From Rhodobacteraceae bacterium UBA6197 (GTDB lineage Bacteria > Pseudomonadota > Alphaproteobacteria > Rhodobacterales > Rhodobacteraceae): a stretch of DNA of 64,000 bases. The notes beneath the pieces are model-generated. The model was not told where the DNA came from, did not search any database, and was given only the letters and a program-made list of their open reading frames with translations. The translations under genes were made by a program, and so were the position numbers. Below are positions 19,288 through 28,309 of this stretch, in pieces; the first letter of the stretch is position 1, and every line of letters starts with the position of its first letter. The stretch spans positions 158,593-222,592 of the forward strand of contig DISZ01000001.1 in NCBI GenBank assembly GCA_002422085.1, in the 5' to 3' direction.

Positions 19288-21371
19288 CGCGCCGCCCGCT
19301 GAACCGGCCAAACCCCCATCATCTGGCGCAGCATGATCGGCAGGATCAGCGCGATGCCCAAGGCCGTTGCCACCAGATCCGGTGCCACCAGCAACAGCGC
19401 AGCCAGAACCAGCACCAGCCGCTCGATCGCGTGCAGCGGCGCAAACAGCCAGTTCGACACCGCCGAGGCCAAGGCCCAGATCCCCAGAACCGCGCCCCCT
19501 GCGGCAAGGAAGAACGCCCCCCAGGTGAACCCGTCCGTGACCAGCAACAGCGATGGCGAGAACGCAAAGACAAATGGCACCAAAGCCTTGCCCATTCCCA
19601 GCCGGAACGCCGTATTGCCGGCCTTGAAAGCATTGGCCCCGGCAATACCCGCCGCAGCATAGGCCGCCATCGCCACAGGGGGCGTGATGTCGGCCAGCAC
19701 CCCATAGTAGAACACGAAGAAATGCGCGACCAAGGGCTGCACGCCCAACAGCCCCAGAATCGGCGCGGCCACCGCCACCATGATGATGTAATTGGCCGTC
19801 GTCGGAATGCCGCAGCCCATCAGGATGCACACCACCGCCGTCAGCAGCAGCGTGAACAAAAGCGTCAGCGAGTCGACGCCGATCACCTCGAACGGCAGCA
19901 CCGACAGCCACCCCGAGACCGATCCGGCCCAATCCGCCGCAACGCCCGTCACCATATAGGCGATCTTGAAGCCGACGCCGGTCAGCGTGACCACACCGAT
20001 CACCACCCCCACCAGCGCCGCCGCCGCCGTTACCGACAACGACTGTTTGGCACCCAGCACGAAACCGTCCAGAATGTCCTGCGCCGCACCGCGCAGCCCA
20101 TGTTCCAGCCCCAACCCGCGCAGTTTTTGAACCAACAGCACCGCAATACAGGCGCTGATCGCCCAGAAGGCGGCGGCAAAGGGCGTGCGCCCGCTCAGCA
20201 GCACCACCACCAGCAGGATCAGCGGCACCGTTGACAGCCAACCCGCCTTGAGCACGCGCCAGGCGTTGGGCAGCTCGGCCCGGCTCAGGCCACGCAGTCC
20301 CAGACGGCGGGCCTCAAGATGAACCTGCACCAGTACGCCAAAGAAATGCATGAAGGCCGGCACCAGCGCTGCCGTCAGGATCGTCGTCAGCGGCACGCCC
20401 AGATATTCGATCATCAGGAAGGCCACCGCCCCCATCACCGGCGGCGTGATCTGACCGCCGGTAGAGGCCGCGGCCTCTACCGCTGCCGCAAAGTGACGCG
20501 GATAGCCGATACGGATCATCGCCGGGATGGTCAGCGCCCCGGTCGTCACCGTATTGGCGATCGACGACCCCGAAATCGACCCCAGCATCGCCGAAGACAG
20601 CACCGCGACCTTGGCAGGCCCGCCCGCGTAGCGCCCTGCCAATGCCGAGGCGAGGTCGATGAACAATTGGCCCAGTCCGATCTTTGTAGCCATCACCCCA
20701 AACAGCACGAAATGGAACACATAGGTCGCAATCACCCCCAGCGCCGTGCCATAGATCCCTTGCGAGGTCAGATAGAGGTGGTTGACGATGTTCGACCAAC
20801 TTGCCCCCGGATGCACCAGTATCCCCGGCATCGAGCGCCCGTAATAGGCATAGGCCATGAACAGGATCGCGATCACCGGCAAGGGCCAACCCATCGAGCG
20901 GCGCGTGGCCTCGAGCAGCACCACGATCATGATCGTGCCCATGACGACGTCGATCGGCAGCGGGTTGCCGACGCGAAACGCGAGCTGGTCATAGATCCAC
21001 GGCACATACATCGCCGCCACCGCGCCCGCGATCGCCAGCACCCAATCCGCCAGCGGCAAGCCCAAAGGCGCCAGAACCCCGCTGCGTGCGGGACGGCTGG
21101 GAAATGCCGCGAAACTGAGAAACACCAGAAACAGCGTCACCGCCAGATGCGCGCCGCGATGCGTGGTGGCGCGCGGAATACCATAGCCGGCAGTATAGTA
21201 GTGATAGCACGACAGCAAAAACATGATCGCCGCCGACAGCACCGCAAGCGACCGTCCAAGGCTGCGAAAGCGCATCTCGGGGTCGAATTGCTCTTCCAGT
21301 TCCGCCAGTTCCGCTGCGGTCAAGGAACGCGGCTCATCCGCCGGCTCGGTCACTTGGTGCTGGTCGCTCAT
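19284..21371 (-). CDS. TRAP transporter fused permease subunit (TAXI type, DctQM fusion)
   Basis: 695 aa very hydrophobic protein with more than 15 predicted membrane helices, containing the fused small and large TRAP permease domains. Diagnostic segments: VGNPLPIDVVMGTIMIVVLL, AMLGSISGSSIANTVTTGAL, GGQITPPVMGAVAFLMIEYL and ILMGCGIPTTANYIIMVAVA. It uses the sodium or proton gradient to import a carboxylate delivered by its TAXI binding protein, encoded 74 bases upstream on the same strand. The polar N-terminus (DEPRSLTAAELAELEEQFDP) is cytoplasmic. Substrate unknown; dicarboxylates or amino acids such as glutamate are known for the family. Confidence 0.94.
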   Translation of the reverse strand: MSDQHQVTEPADEPRSLTAAELAELEEQFDPEMRFRSLGRSLAVLSAAIMFLLSCYHYYTAGYGIPRATTHRGAHLAVTLFLVFLSFAAFPSRPARSGVLAPLGLPLADWVLAIAGAVAAMYVPWIYDQLAFRVGNPLPIDVVMGTIMIVVLLEATRRSMGWPLPVIAILFMAYAYYGRSMPGILVHPGASWSNIVNHLYLTSQGIYGTALGVIATYVFHFVLFGVMATKIGLGQLFIDLASALAGRYAGGPAKVAVLSSAMLGSISGSSIANTVTTGALTIPAMIRIGYPRHFAAAVEAAASTGGQITPPVMGAVAFLMIEYLGVPLTTILTAALVPAFMHFFGVLVQVHLEARRLGLRGLSRAELPNAWRVLKAGWLSTVPLILLVVVLLSGRTPFAAAFWAISACIAVLLVQKLRGLGLEHGLRGAAQDILDGFVLGAKQSLSVTAAAALVGVVIGVVTLTGVGFKIAYMVTGVAADWAGSVSGWLSVLPFEVIGVDSLTLLFTLLLTAVVCILMGCGIPTTANYIIMVAVAAPILGLLGVQPLVAHFFVFYYGVLADITPPVAMAAYAAAGIAGANAFKAGNTAFRLGMGKALVPFVFAFSPSLLLVTDGFTWGAFFLAAGGAVLGIWALASAVSNWLFAPLHAIERLVLVLAALLLVAPDLVATALGIALILPIMLRQMMGVWPVQRAAR

Positions 21372-21445
21372 CGTGTCACCCCTGAAAAAGAGAGCGCAGG
21401 GCCACCGGTTCGGCCGCCCTGCGCATCCATATCGCTTTGGCGCCG

Positions 21446-22453
21446 TTATTTCAGAAGACCGGCTTCCTTGTAAAACCGCTCGGCACCCGGATGCAGCGGA
21501 ATCCCGACGCCGGCAAGCGCGGTTTCGGCCCGGATCTGCTTGCCCTTGGCATGGCCCGCGTCAAACTGCTTGCGGGTGTTTTCGTTCCACAACGCCTTGG
21601 TGATGCCGTAGATCAGCTCTTCCGGCTGGTCGGCACTGGTCACCCACTGCGCCCCGACCGACAGGGTCGGTGTATCGGCAGCGACACCCTCGTAAGTGCC
21701 ACCAGGCACCGTGTCATTGGCAAAGAACGGGTATTTCGCGCAGGTGTCGCCCGCGTCGGCGCAGCTGATCGGCACCAGCGTGATTGCGTGCTGGCTGGCC
21801 AGTTCGGCAATCGCACCCGCCGGGTAGCCGCCCACAAAGAAGAACGCATCCATCGCGCCATCGCGCATCCGGTCGGCGGCCTGATCGGGTTTGAGGAACT
21901 CGGCCTGAATGTCGCCTTCGCTGAGGCCATAGCCCTCGAGGATGATCCGCGCATCAACCAGCGTGCCCGAGCCCGGCTCATCCATCGAGACCTTCTTGCC
22001 CTTCAGATCGCCAACGCTGGCGATGCCCGCATCGGCACGCGCGACCAGATGGATGCTTTCGGGGTAAAGATTGGCAATCGCGCGCAGCTTGTCGACCGCG
22101 GGTTTGCCTTCCCAGATGCCAGTGCCGCTATAGGCCCAGCTTGCCACGTCGGATTGCGCAAAACCCGATTCCAGCGTGCCGCCGGCAATCGCGTTCACAT
22201 TGGCGACCGAGCCATTCGCCGCCAGCGCCGATGCCACCAGACCCGGCACGCCGCACGATCCGCCCTTGTCGCATTCACGCGACCCCGGCGGGTTCGAGAT
22301 CGCGTTGGCGATCAGCCCGCCGATCGGGTAATAGGTGCCCGCCGTGCCGCCCGTGCCGATCCGGAAAAAGGTCATGTCCTGTGCCATCGCGGCGCCCGTC
22401 GTCAGGCCCAGGGCCATCGCAAGGCCCAAGATGGGTTTGAAGCGTTTCGTCAT
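21446..22453 (-). CDS. TAXI family TRAP transporter solute-binding protein
   Basis: 335 aa periplasmic protein with a clear signal peptide ending AMA-QDM. The motif FFRIGTGGTAGTYYPIGG is the TAXI family hallmark, followed by NVNAIAGGTLESGFAQSDVA and FLKPDQAADRMRDGAMDAFF. The ATG at 22453 is preceded by GGGAGAAGG at good spacing; the open frame further upstream is not part of the protein. Pairs with the fused permease just downstream to form a two-component TRAP system. Confidence 0.95.
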   Translation of the reverse strand: MTKRFKPILGLAMALGLTTGAAMAQDMTFFRIGTGGTAGTYYPIGGLIANAISNPPGSRECDKGGSCGVPGLVASALAANGSVANVNAIAGGTLESGFAQSDVASWAYSGTGIWEGKPAVDKLRAIANLYPESIHLVARADAGIASVGDLKGKKVSMDEPGSGTLVDARIILEGYGLSEGDIQAEFLKPDQAADRMRDGAMDAFFFVGGYPAGAIAELASQHAITLVPISCADAGDTCAKYPFFANDTVPGGTYEGVAADTPTLSVGAQWVTSADQPEELIYGITKALWNENTRKQFDAGHAKGKQIRAETALAGVGIPLHPGAERFYKEAGLLK

Positions 22454-22559
22454 CGTCCTTCTCCCGTCGTGTAATTGATTGATGTCACTTTGACGGGCAA
22501 CTTTAAGGTCAGCCCTTGGCAAGGCGCAACCCGATTTCGCGCGGCGTTGTGCCGCGCAG

Positions 22560-23939
22560 TCAGCCTGCCGCGAACCGCGCCAAGACCGCCCGGACCCCGG
22601 CGACCCCTTCGGCAACCCGCGCCGCATCGCCCTTGGCCTCGACATTCAGCCGCACCACCGGTTCGGTATTCGAGGCTCGCAGATTGAAGCGCCAATCGGC
22701 AAAGGTCAGGCTCATGCCATCCATGTCCTCGACCGTCAGCGCCTCGGGCGCATAGGCTGCGCGCACCGCAGCCATCGCCGCCGTCGGGTCCGAAAGCCGA
22801 AAGTTGATCTCGCCCGACGAGGGAAAGCGCGCCCGCCTCTCGGCCACCAGATCGGCAAGGCTTGCGCCGGTACGGCCCATCAACTCGGCCACCAGAAGCC
22901 ATGGGATCATGCCGCTGTCGCAATAGGCAAAATCGCGGAAATAGTGGTGCGCCGACATTTCTCCGCCGTAGATCGCGCCGGTTTCGCGCATTTTCTGTTT
23001 GATGAAGACATGTCCCGTGGCCGACAGGACCGCCCGCCCGCCCCCGCGCGCCACGACATCAAGCGTGTTCAGCACCACCCGCGGGTCATGGACGATCTGT
23101 TCGCCGGGGTGCTTTTCCAAGAACGCCGCCGCGAGCAGCCCCAGGATATATTCGCCATCGACGAAACGGCCCGCAGCGTCAAAGAAAAAGCAGCGGTCGA
23201 AATCACCATCCCAGGCCACGCCCATATCCGCGCCATGGGCGCGCACCGCATCTGCCGTGATCGGCTGGTTTTCGGGCAAGAGCGGGTTCGGAATACCGTT
23301 CGGGAAGGTTCCATCGGGGTCATGATGCATCCGCACAAAGCGCAAGGGCGCGCCGCGCGCCTGAAGTGCGGCTGCCACCGCATCAAAAGCGGGGCCTGCC
23401 ACACCATTGCCGGCATTGACCAGAATGGTTAGCGGCCGCAGCGCCTCGGTCTCGACAAAGGACACCACGGTTTGCACATAGGCCGCGCGCACCGCGCTCG
23501 CGTCGCGACGCACGCCGCCCGATACGGGCGCGGAAAAATCGCCGCTTTCGGCCAGTTTGCGCATCACGCCCAACGTCTTTTCGGGGTCGATCGGGGTGGC
23601 ATTGGCCCCGACCAGCTTCATTCCGTTGTAATCGATCGGATTGTGCGAGGCCGTGACCTCGATCCCGCCATCCGCTGCCAGATGGTGCGTGGCATGATAC
23701 ATCTCTTCGGTGCCGGCCAGACCAATATCAAGCACTTCCACGCCGCTGGCCAAAAGCCCCTCGATCAGCGCTTCGGCCAACGGGGTCGAGCTTTCCCGGC
23801 AATCGCGCCCGACAACCACCCGACGCGCCGAAAGCACCTGACAAAAGGCCCGCCCGATACGCGTGGCAATGGCGGGATCGAGATCCACACCAACGCGGCC
23901 CCGAATGTCATAGGCCTTGAAACATGACAGGTTCTGCAT
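22560..23939 (-). CDS. manB: Phosphomannomutase / phosphoglucomutase
   Basis: 459 aa alpha-D-phosphohexomutase that interconverts mannose-6-phosphate and mannose-1-phosphate (often also glucose phosphates). Four-domain family motifs: FKAYDIRGRVG at the N-terminus, the phosphoserine loop VTASHNPIDYNGMK (catalytic Ser), the metal loop DGDFDRCFFFD and the sugar loop GGEMSAHHYFRDF, then the C-terminal phosphate-binding RASNTEPVVRLNVE. It lies about 106 bases downstream of manC on the same strand, so the pair supplies GDP-mannose, probably for capsule or other polysaccharide. Confidence 0.95.
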   Translation of the reverse strand: MQNLSCFKAYDIRGRVGVDLDPAIATRIGRAFCQVLSARRVVVGRDCRESSTPLAEALIEGLLASGVEVLDIGLAGTEEMYHATHHLAADGGIEVTASHNPIDYNGMKLVGANATPIDPEKTLGVMRKLAESGDFSAPVSGGVRRDASAVRAAYVQTVVSFVETEALRPLTILVNAGNGVAGPAFDAVAAALQARGAPLRFVRMHHDPDGTFPNGIPNPLLPENQPITADAVRAHGADMGVAWDGDFDRCFFFDAAGRFVDGEYILGLLAAAFLEKHPGEQIVHDPRVVLNTLDVVARGGGRAVLSATGHVFIKQKMRETGAIYGGEMSAHHYFRDFAYCDSGMIPWLLVAELMGRTGASLADLVAERRARFPSSGEINFRLSDPTAAMAAVRAAYAPEALTVEDMDGMSLTFADWRFNLRASNTEPVVRLNVEAKGDAARVAEGVAGVRAVLARFAAG

Positions 23940-24045
23940 GGCGTCCCGCCCCCGATCTTACCGCAACGAAACCGGTTTCTCCGGCCCGGATTGCAGCCAC
24001 CATAGCCTCGGCCCAAAGCCATGGCCAGCACCTTGGCTGCCGCAC

Positions 24046-25488
24046 TCAGCCCATCAGGCAGGGCGCGGTCTCGGCGGAGTTCTCGGCCGTTTGATGGCCG
24101 CAAATGCCCTGCGCACCCGGATCGTCCCCGATTTGCACCACGATCCAGACCACCGGCAAATCGCCGCCATTTTCGATCTGCACGAAACCGGGGGAGGTGA
24201 TTTCGACGGATTGGCGCGGCTCGATGCGGTGCCAAGATCCACCTTGCAGGGCCCGCGCCACCCCCGACACCAGTTGCCATGTTTCGACCCGGCCCGGCAG
24301 GCCTTGAACGCCCAGCGTGCCGCCCGGGTGCAGTATCACCCGCTGCACCATGAAACCTTCGCCCGATACCAACGTTTCAACCGTTCCCCAAGCCCGATGA
24401 CGCAGCGCGAAACTGTCGGCTTGTGGCGCACCCGTCAGCCGCAGCACATCAACCGCCCGCCGCACGTCTTGGGCGCGCGACCGATCGGCAACCAGAACCG
24501 CGTCGGGGGTCGCCACGACGATGACCCCCTCAAGCCCGATCCCGATCAACACCTGGCCCTCATCTTCGGCATGCAGCAAGGTATCGCGGCATCCCAAAGC
24601 CTGCGCCGGCCCGATCGTTGCCACCCCCGCCGCGTCGGGCGAAGCTTCGCGCCAGACCGCCTCCCAACTGCCCAGATCCGACCAACGCCCGGCGTAGCGC
24701 ACCACCGACAGGTTCCTTGCGTGCTCCATCACCGCATAGTCGATCGAGATAGCCTCGGCCTCGGCCCAAGGTCCTGCGGCCAGACGCAAGAAACCCAGAT
24801 CGGCACGTGCCCCCGTCAAGGCGGCCCGAACCGGCGCCACAAGTTGCGGCGCATGGGCGCCAAAGGCCGCGATCATCGCGCGTGGTGTGCACAGGATCAT
24901 TCCGGCATTCCAAAGGTACCCGCCCGAGGCCAACATTTGTTCGGCCTGCGCGATCTGCGGTTTTTCAATGAAACTGCGAACCCGGCCCAGCCCCGAATCG
25001 ACCGCCGTTTCCAGATAGCCAAAGCCGGTTTCCGCCCGATCCGGCGTAATACCAAAAACCACCAGATCACCCGCCAAGGCTGCGGCTTCACCCTCGGTGA
25101 CAGCGGCACGGAACGCTGCCGCGTCGGGCATGACCTGATCCGAAGGCAAAATCAGCATCAATTGGTCGGGGTCTGTCGCGCCGAGGTGCAGCGCAGCCGC
25201 CAGAACTGCGGGGCCGGTATTGCGCCCCTCGGGCTCTAGCAGTATCGGGCCGGGATCAATCCCGGTAGCGACAAGCTGCTCGGTCACGATAAAACGGAAA
25301 TCCGCGTGGGTGATGACCAATGGCGCCGCAAACCGCACGTCGCTTGATCGGCGCGCAGTCCGCTGAAACAGGCTTTCATCGCCAAAAATCGCTGCAAATT
25401 GCTTGGGATAGCTTGTGCGCGACAATGGCCAAAGTCGCGTTCCGCAGCCACCACACAACAAGACCGGCGTGATGTTCTGCATCGTCAT
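24046..25488 (-). CDS. manC: Mannose-1-phosphate guanylyltransferase with degenerate mannose-6-phosphate isomerase domain
   Basis: 480 aa. The N-terminal nucleotidyltransferase domain is intact: LLCGGCGTRLWPLSRTSYPK (GTP-binding loop), PILLEPEGRNTGPA, FGYLETA, FIEKPQ and YLWNAGMIL. It makes GDP-mannose from mannose-1-phosphate and GTP. The C-terminal cupin aligns in order (HRAWGTVETLVSGEGFMVQR, WQLVSGVA, QSVEITSPGFVQIEN) but the usual metal-binding segment LQMHHHRAEHW is replaced by GVQGLPGRVETW, the later His is missing, and the terminal EDxYGR is absent. The isomerase activity is therefore probably lost. The start at 25488 (ATGACGATG) was chosen because the longer frame would run across tRNA-His. 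manB follows. Confidence 0.9.
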   Translation of the reverse strand: MTMQNITPVLLCGGCGTRLWPLSRTSYPKQFAAIFGDESLFQRTARRSSDVRFAAPLVITHADFRFIVTEQLVATGIDPGPILLEPEGRNTGPAVLAAALHLGATDPDQLMLILPSDQVMPDAAAFRAAVTEGEAAALAGDLVVFGITPDRAETGFGYLETAVDSGLGRVRSFIEKPQIAQAEQMLASGGYLWNAGMILCTPRAMIAAFGAHAPQLVAPVRAALTGARADLGFLRLAAGPWAEAEAISIDYAVMEHARNLSVVRYAGRWSDLGSWEAVWREASPDAAGVATIGPAQALGCRDTLLHAEDEGQVLIGIGLEGVIVVATPDAVLVADRSRAQDVRRAVDVLRLTGAPQADSFALRHRAWGTVETLVSGEGFMVQRVILHPGGTLGVQGLPGRVETWQLVSGVARALQGGSWHRIEPRQSVEITSPGFVQIENGGDLPVVWIVVQIGDDPGAQGICGHQTAENSAETAPCLMG

Positions 25489-25587
25489 CCCCGTCCACCA
25501 ATGCGCTTGTCGCACAATAGCGGCTTCGGCAGCGGGCACAACCAAAACGCGATCAACCTTGGTACGGCCGATTGGTGAGGGGAAGAG

Positions 25588-25664
25588 TGGTACAGCTTCC
25601 CCGGCTCGAACGGGGGACCCCCAGATCCACAATCTGGTGCTCTAACCAACTGAGCTAAAGCTGC
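25588..25664 (-). tRNA. tRNA-His (GTG anticodon)
   Basis: On the minus strand, acceptor GCAGCTT pairs with AAGCTGT, with G1-U72 as the end pair. The discriminator is A73 and CCA is encoded. Anticodon loop TTGTGGA gives GTG. D arm TAGCTCAGTTGGTTAGAGC and T arm CCCCG TTCGAGC CGGGG are canonical. The base at -1 is T, so the G-1 found in most tRNA-His is not encoded. Loss of G-1 together with A73 is known for alphaproteobacterial tRNA-His. Confidence 0.96.
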
Positions 25665-25843
25665 ACTGCGCGGGGATTTAGCCCCAGTGCGATCTGATTG
25701 CAAGGGTCTATGCGCCGCGCAGGCCCAATCAGCCCTCCTCTTGCCCGCACCGCAAAGACAGGCTAACCCGCCTGAAACCGCGCCCACATCGCGGCACCAA
25801 CACGCCCGCAATTCGGGTGGCTTTTTCTGCATCGGAGAACATG

Positions 25844-26059
25844 ATGGGCATCGACAAGCAAAGCGACATCGCCGCCAACCTGCAAATTGGCCCCACCACG
25901 CTGGGCATGGTGCGTCTGTATATCGAAGCAGAAGGCATTGAATTGCCTTTGGATTTCGAGCCGGAAGAGGCTGAGGAAATCGCCGAAGAGCTGCGCGCCG
26001 CCGCCGAGGCCGCCCGCGCCATGACCGAAGGCGCGATGAAATCTAAGCCGAAGAAATAG
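25844..26059 (+). CDS. Small conserved protein, DUF6324-like
   Basis: 71 aa acidic protein: IGPTTLGMVRLYIEAEGIEL followed by a helical EEAEEIAEELRAAAEAARAM segment and a lysine-rich tail. I recognise the pattern as a short conserved protein of Rhodobacterales, of unknown function. Two adjacent ATG codons lie at 25841 and 25844; GGAG at 25834-25837 is best spaced for the second. It converges with mmcB and their 3' ends overlap by 17 bases. Confidence 0.75.
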   Translation: MGIDKQSDIAANLQIGPTTLGMVRLYIEAEGIELPLDFEPEEAEEIAEELRAAAEAARAMTEGAMKSKPKK

Positions 26060-26507
26060 CCGAAAAGCCGGGGTCGCGCAGGCCGTGCAACCGGCGTGCG
26101 GCAGCACGGGCGAAATCGCGGACCAACACCTTGCGGCGCGCCGGCGGAAGCAGCGTTTCAGGCCCCATCCGCAGCACCTCCGCACCAAAGCCATCGGCTA
26201 GAATCACGCCGGTCTGGTCGGGCAGAAGATCGGTCGGAAAATCCGCATCCACCGCCCAGAAGAACCGATCACACCACGGCAGATAACCCTGCCACTTGCG
26301 GTCGGTCTGAAAATCGGCGCGGCTTGATTTACATTCGACGATCCAGATTTCTGCCTTTGATCCCATGCACATAAGGTCCACGCGCAGACCCGGCGCAGGA
26401 ATGAATTCGGGCAAGGACACGAAATCGAACCCCAACAAGGCGCGCGCCACGCCACGGGCCAGACTCTGGCCCGGTTGCAGTAGCGGCGAAGGCGTGGGCG
26501 AAATCAT
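26043..26507 (-). CDS. mmcB: MmcB family DNA repair protein
   Basis: 154 aa. The PD-(D/E)XK-like core is visible: LRVDLMCMGSKAEIWIVECK (Asp and Glu-x-Lys), followed by SSRADFQTDRKWQGYLPWCD and FFWAVDADFP, the MmcB signature. MmcB in Caulobacter is an SOS-associated protein thought to feed DNA to the ImuABC translesion polymerase. No LexA box could be recognised with confidence here. Ends overlap the convergent DUF6324-like gene by 17 bases. Confidence 0.88.
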   Translation of the reverse strand: MISPTPSPLLQPGQSLARGVARALLGFDFVSLPEFIPAPGLRVDLMCMGSKAEIWIVECKSSRADFQTDRKWQGYLPWCDRFFWAVDADFPTDLLPDQTGVILADGFGAEVLRMGPETLLPPARRKVLVRDFARAAARRLHGLRDPGFSAISSA

Positions 26508-26819
26508 CCGACAATGATGAACAAAGCACGAACATTGTGCAAGCCTTGCAAGCGCCTCTCGCGAAGCCTATCTGTGTGGGCGGCAGGTTCTGCTCTTCTC
26601 GTGACCGGCACTTTTCCAGTGGCCGATAAGCAACTCCGAGGCGGCTGGCTCTGCCAGGACCCTGGTCCTGGTATCTGGCTACCACCTGGTATCACCAGGC
26701 TCTCGGGAAAACACGCCCGGCACGGCCGCTGCGGATCCTGCCACCGCCCCCCTGCCGCAGCCCATCGCACCGCAGCCCATTGCACCGCGCGCTCTGCCGC
26801 AACTCATTGTCGTCGTGAT
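26508..26819. other. Intergenic stretch with short hairpins, no supported gene
   Basis: About 310 bases. It contains a 7-base-arm hairpin (26654-26671, arms ccaggac/gtcctgg) and a direct repeat of ctggtatc about 20 bases apart. A plus-strand frame from 26514 has a hydrophobic N-terminal patch but no ribosome binding site and proline/cysteine-rich nonsense composition, so I do not call it. Confidence 0.4.
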
Positions 26820-27134
26820 CTATTTTGCGCGCTTGCCGGCCATCGCCTGCACGTGGACCAATTCACCCGTAACCGGAATTTCATCGTGCTTGCCGCCCTG
26901 CCCGCCGTCTTCGGGTTCGGCCATGCGCATCACGGCAATGGCGAACTGCACCCCTGAAAACACGATAGTGTTGAACACCACCAAAAGCGCCACCGCGATC
27001 AACCCCACGTCCGAGGTCGAGATCAAATGCCACAAATTGCCGACATTCAGCCACAAGAGCAGCGCGACAAAGGCAATCGACAGGCCAAAGCCGATGGCGA
27101 TATTACGCAGATACATGCGGACAAGCAGGGGCAT
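26820..27134 (-). CDS. Small conserved inner-membrane protein
   Basis: 104 aa with two membrane helices (NIAIGFGLSIAFVALLLWLN and VGLIAVALLVVFNTIVFSGV) and a polar C-terminal tail (MAEPEDGGQGGKHDEIPV). GGAGG lies seven bases before the ATG at 27134, so the longer upstream frame was rejected. It follows nusB on the same strand after about 130 bases. Homologues are commonly seen beside nusB in Rhodobacteraceae as far as I recall; function unknown. Confidence 0.75.
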   Translation of the reverse strand: MPLLVRMYLRNIAIGFGLSIAFVALLLWLNVGNLWHLISTSDVGLIAVALLVVFNTIVFSGVQFAIAVMRMAEPEDGGQGGKHDEIPVTGELVHVQAMAGKRAK

Positions 27135-27263
27135 TGGGTCCTCCGGGATCGCAACAGGATGCGGCCAAGACCCACGAAATGCAACAGGCATCGGGTCGCA
27201 GGGGCCGTCCCGCACTTGCGCGCGCCGACAGAAGTTGGCGCGGACAGTCGCAGACAACAGGTA

Positions 27264-27758
27264 TCAGAAGGCCTCGGGCCGGAACTGGCGCGCCATATGG
27301 TCCAACACGGCGTTGACGAACTTTGGTTCTTTTCCTTCGGGAAAGAACGCGCGCGCCACATCGACGAATTCGTTGATCACCACCTTGGGCGGGGTCGCCG
27401 GGGTTATCAGTTCGGCCCCGGCGGCACGGAACAGCGCACGCAGTGTCGGGTCGATCCGGTCAATCGGCCACGCGGCCAATAGGGCGCCATCGGTCGCCTG
27501 ATCGATCTTGGCCTGCCACATCACCGCGTCGTCCAGCAGACGCCGAAACAGATCAGAGTCGCCTTCGGCCATTTCGTCGCCCTCATAGACCGCGCCGAAA
27601 CGGTGGCTCTCGAATTCGTTGCGCACGCGGTCAACGCCCTGCCCCGAGGCCTCCATCTGAAACAGCGCTTGCACGGCATAAAGCCGCGCCGCTGATTTGC
27701 GTTGGCGCTTTTGCTCCAGCGTCAGCTTGCGCGGCGGGGCGGGTTCGGCGGTCGTCAT
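27264..27758 (-). CDS. nusB: Transcription antitermination factor NusB
   Basis: 164 aa all-helical RNA-binding protein that joins NusE at boxA in rRNA antitermination. Motifs: SAARLYAVQALFQMEASGQ at the N-terminus, RFRRLLDDAV-like middle and the C-terminal VVINEFVDVARAFFPEGKEP then KFVNAVLDHMA. The ATG at 27758 overlaps the ribH stop by 4 bases (ATGA), so translation is coupled. Gene order ribH-nusB is a common bacterial arrangement. Confidence 0.95.
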   Translation of the reverse strand: MTTAEPAPPRKLTLEQKRQRKSAARLYAVQALFQMEASGQGVDRVRNEFESHRFGAVYEGDEMAEGDSDLFRRLLDDAVMWQAKIDQATDGALLAAWPIDRIDPTLRALFRAAGAELITPATPPKVVINEFVDVARAFFPEGKEPKFVNAVLDHMARQFRPEAF

Positions 27759-28306
27759 GCGCTCGGGTATCCTTCTGCGTCTCCGGCCAAAAGGATCGTC
27801 TCGCCCGAAGGACGAAACCCGATACCCTTGGTCCGGCCCGCCCATTTGCGGGAAAGCGCGACCAGATGCAAGGCCGCAGCGGCGGCCCCGCCACCCTTGT
27901 TTTGCGCGGCCGGGTCAGCACGAACTTCGGCCTGGGCGCGGTTTTCAACGGTCAGGATACCGTTGCCGATGCAAAACCCTTCCAACCCCAGCAGCGCCAA
28001 GGCGCGCGAGCTGTCGTTGCAGACCGTATCGTAATGGGTCGTTTCCCCCCGGATCACGCACCCCAGCGCGACAAAGCCGTCATAGTCGGCCATCCGCGCG
28101 GCCATGGCGATGGCAGTCGGAACTTCGAGCGCGCCGGGCACCTCGATCAGGTCGGCAACGGCGCCGACCTCGGCGGCCACGGCACGCGCCCCGGCGACCA
28201 GATTGTCGGCAATATCCTTGTAGTAGGGCGCCACCACGATCAGCAGGCGAACTGGCTTGGCAAACGTCGGCAACGGCAGGGAATAGTGGGTTTCGTGTCC
28301 GGCCAT
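27755..28306 (-). CDS. ribH: 6,7-dimethyl-8-ribityllumazine synthase
   Basis: 183 aa lumazine synthase, which joins 5-amino-6-ribitylaminouracil with 3,4-dihydroxy-2-butanone-4-phosphate. Motifs: VAPYYKDIADNLVAGA, VPGALEVPTAIAMA, FVALGCVIRGETTHYDTVC (with the catalytic His) and GNGILTVENRAQAEVR. Third gene of the ribE-ribB-ribH-nusB run. Confidence 0.95.
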   Translation of the reverse strand: MAGHETHYSLPLPTFAKPVRLLIVVAPYYKDIADNLVAGARAVAAEVGAVADLIEVPGALEVPTAIAMAARMADYDGFVALGCVIRGETTHYDTVCNDSSRALALLGLEGFCIGNGILTVENRAQAEVRADPAAQNKGGGAAAAALHLVALSRKWAGRTKGIGFRPSGETILLAGDAEGYPSA

Positions 28307-28309
28307 GGG

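Noticed and set aside
18571..20241. 556-codon minus-strand frame across the end of the oxidoreductase and the TRAP permease
   Set aside because: Gly-rich, wrong frame of the TRAP permease and antisense to the oxidoreductase.
25489..25632. N-terminal extension of manC
   Set aside because: It would run through tRNA-His on the same strand; the family start and a start codon with upstream G-rich sequence are at 25488.
26514..26957. Plus-strand frame with a hydrophobic N-terminal patch
   Set aside because: No ribosome binding site, chance-like Pro/Cys/His composition, and it overlaps the well-supported small membrane protein on the other strand.
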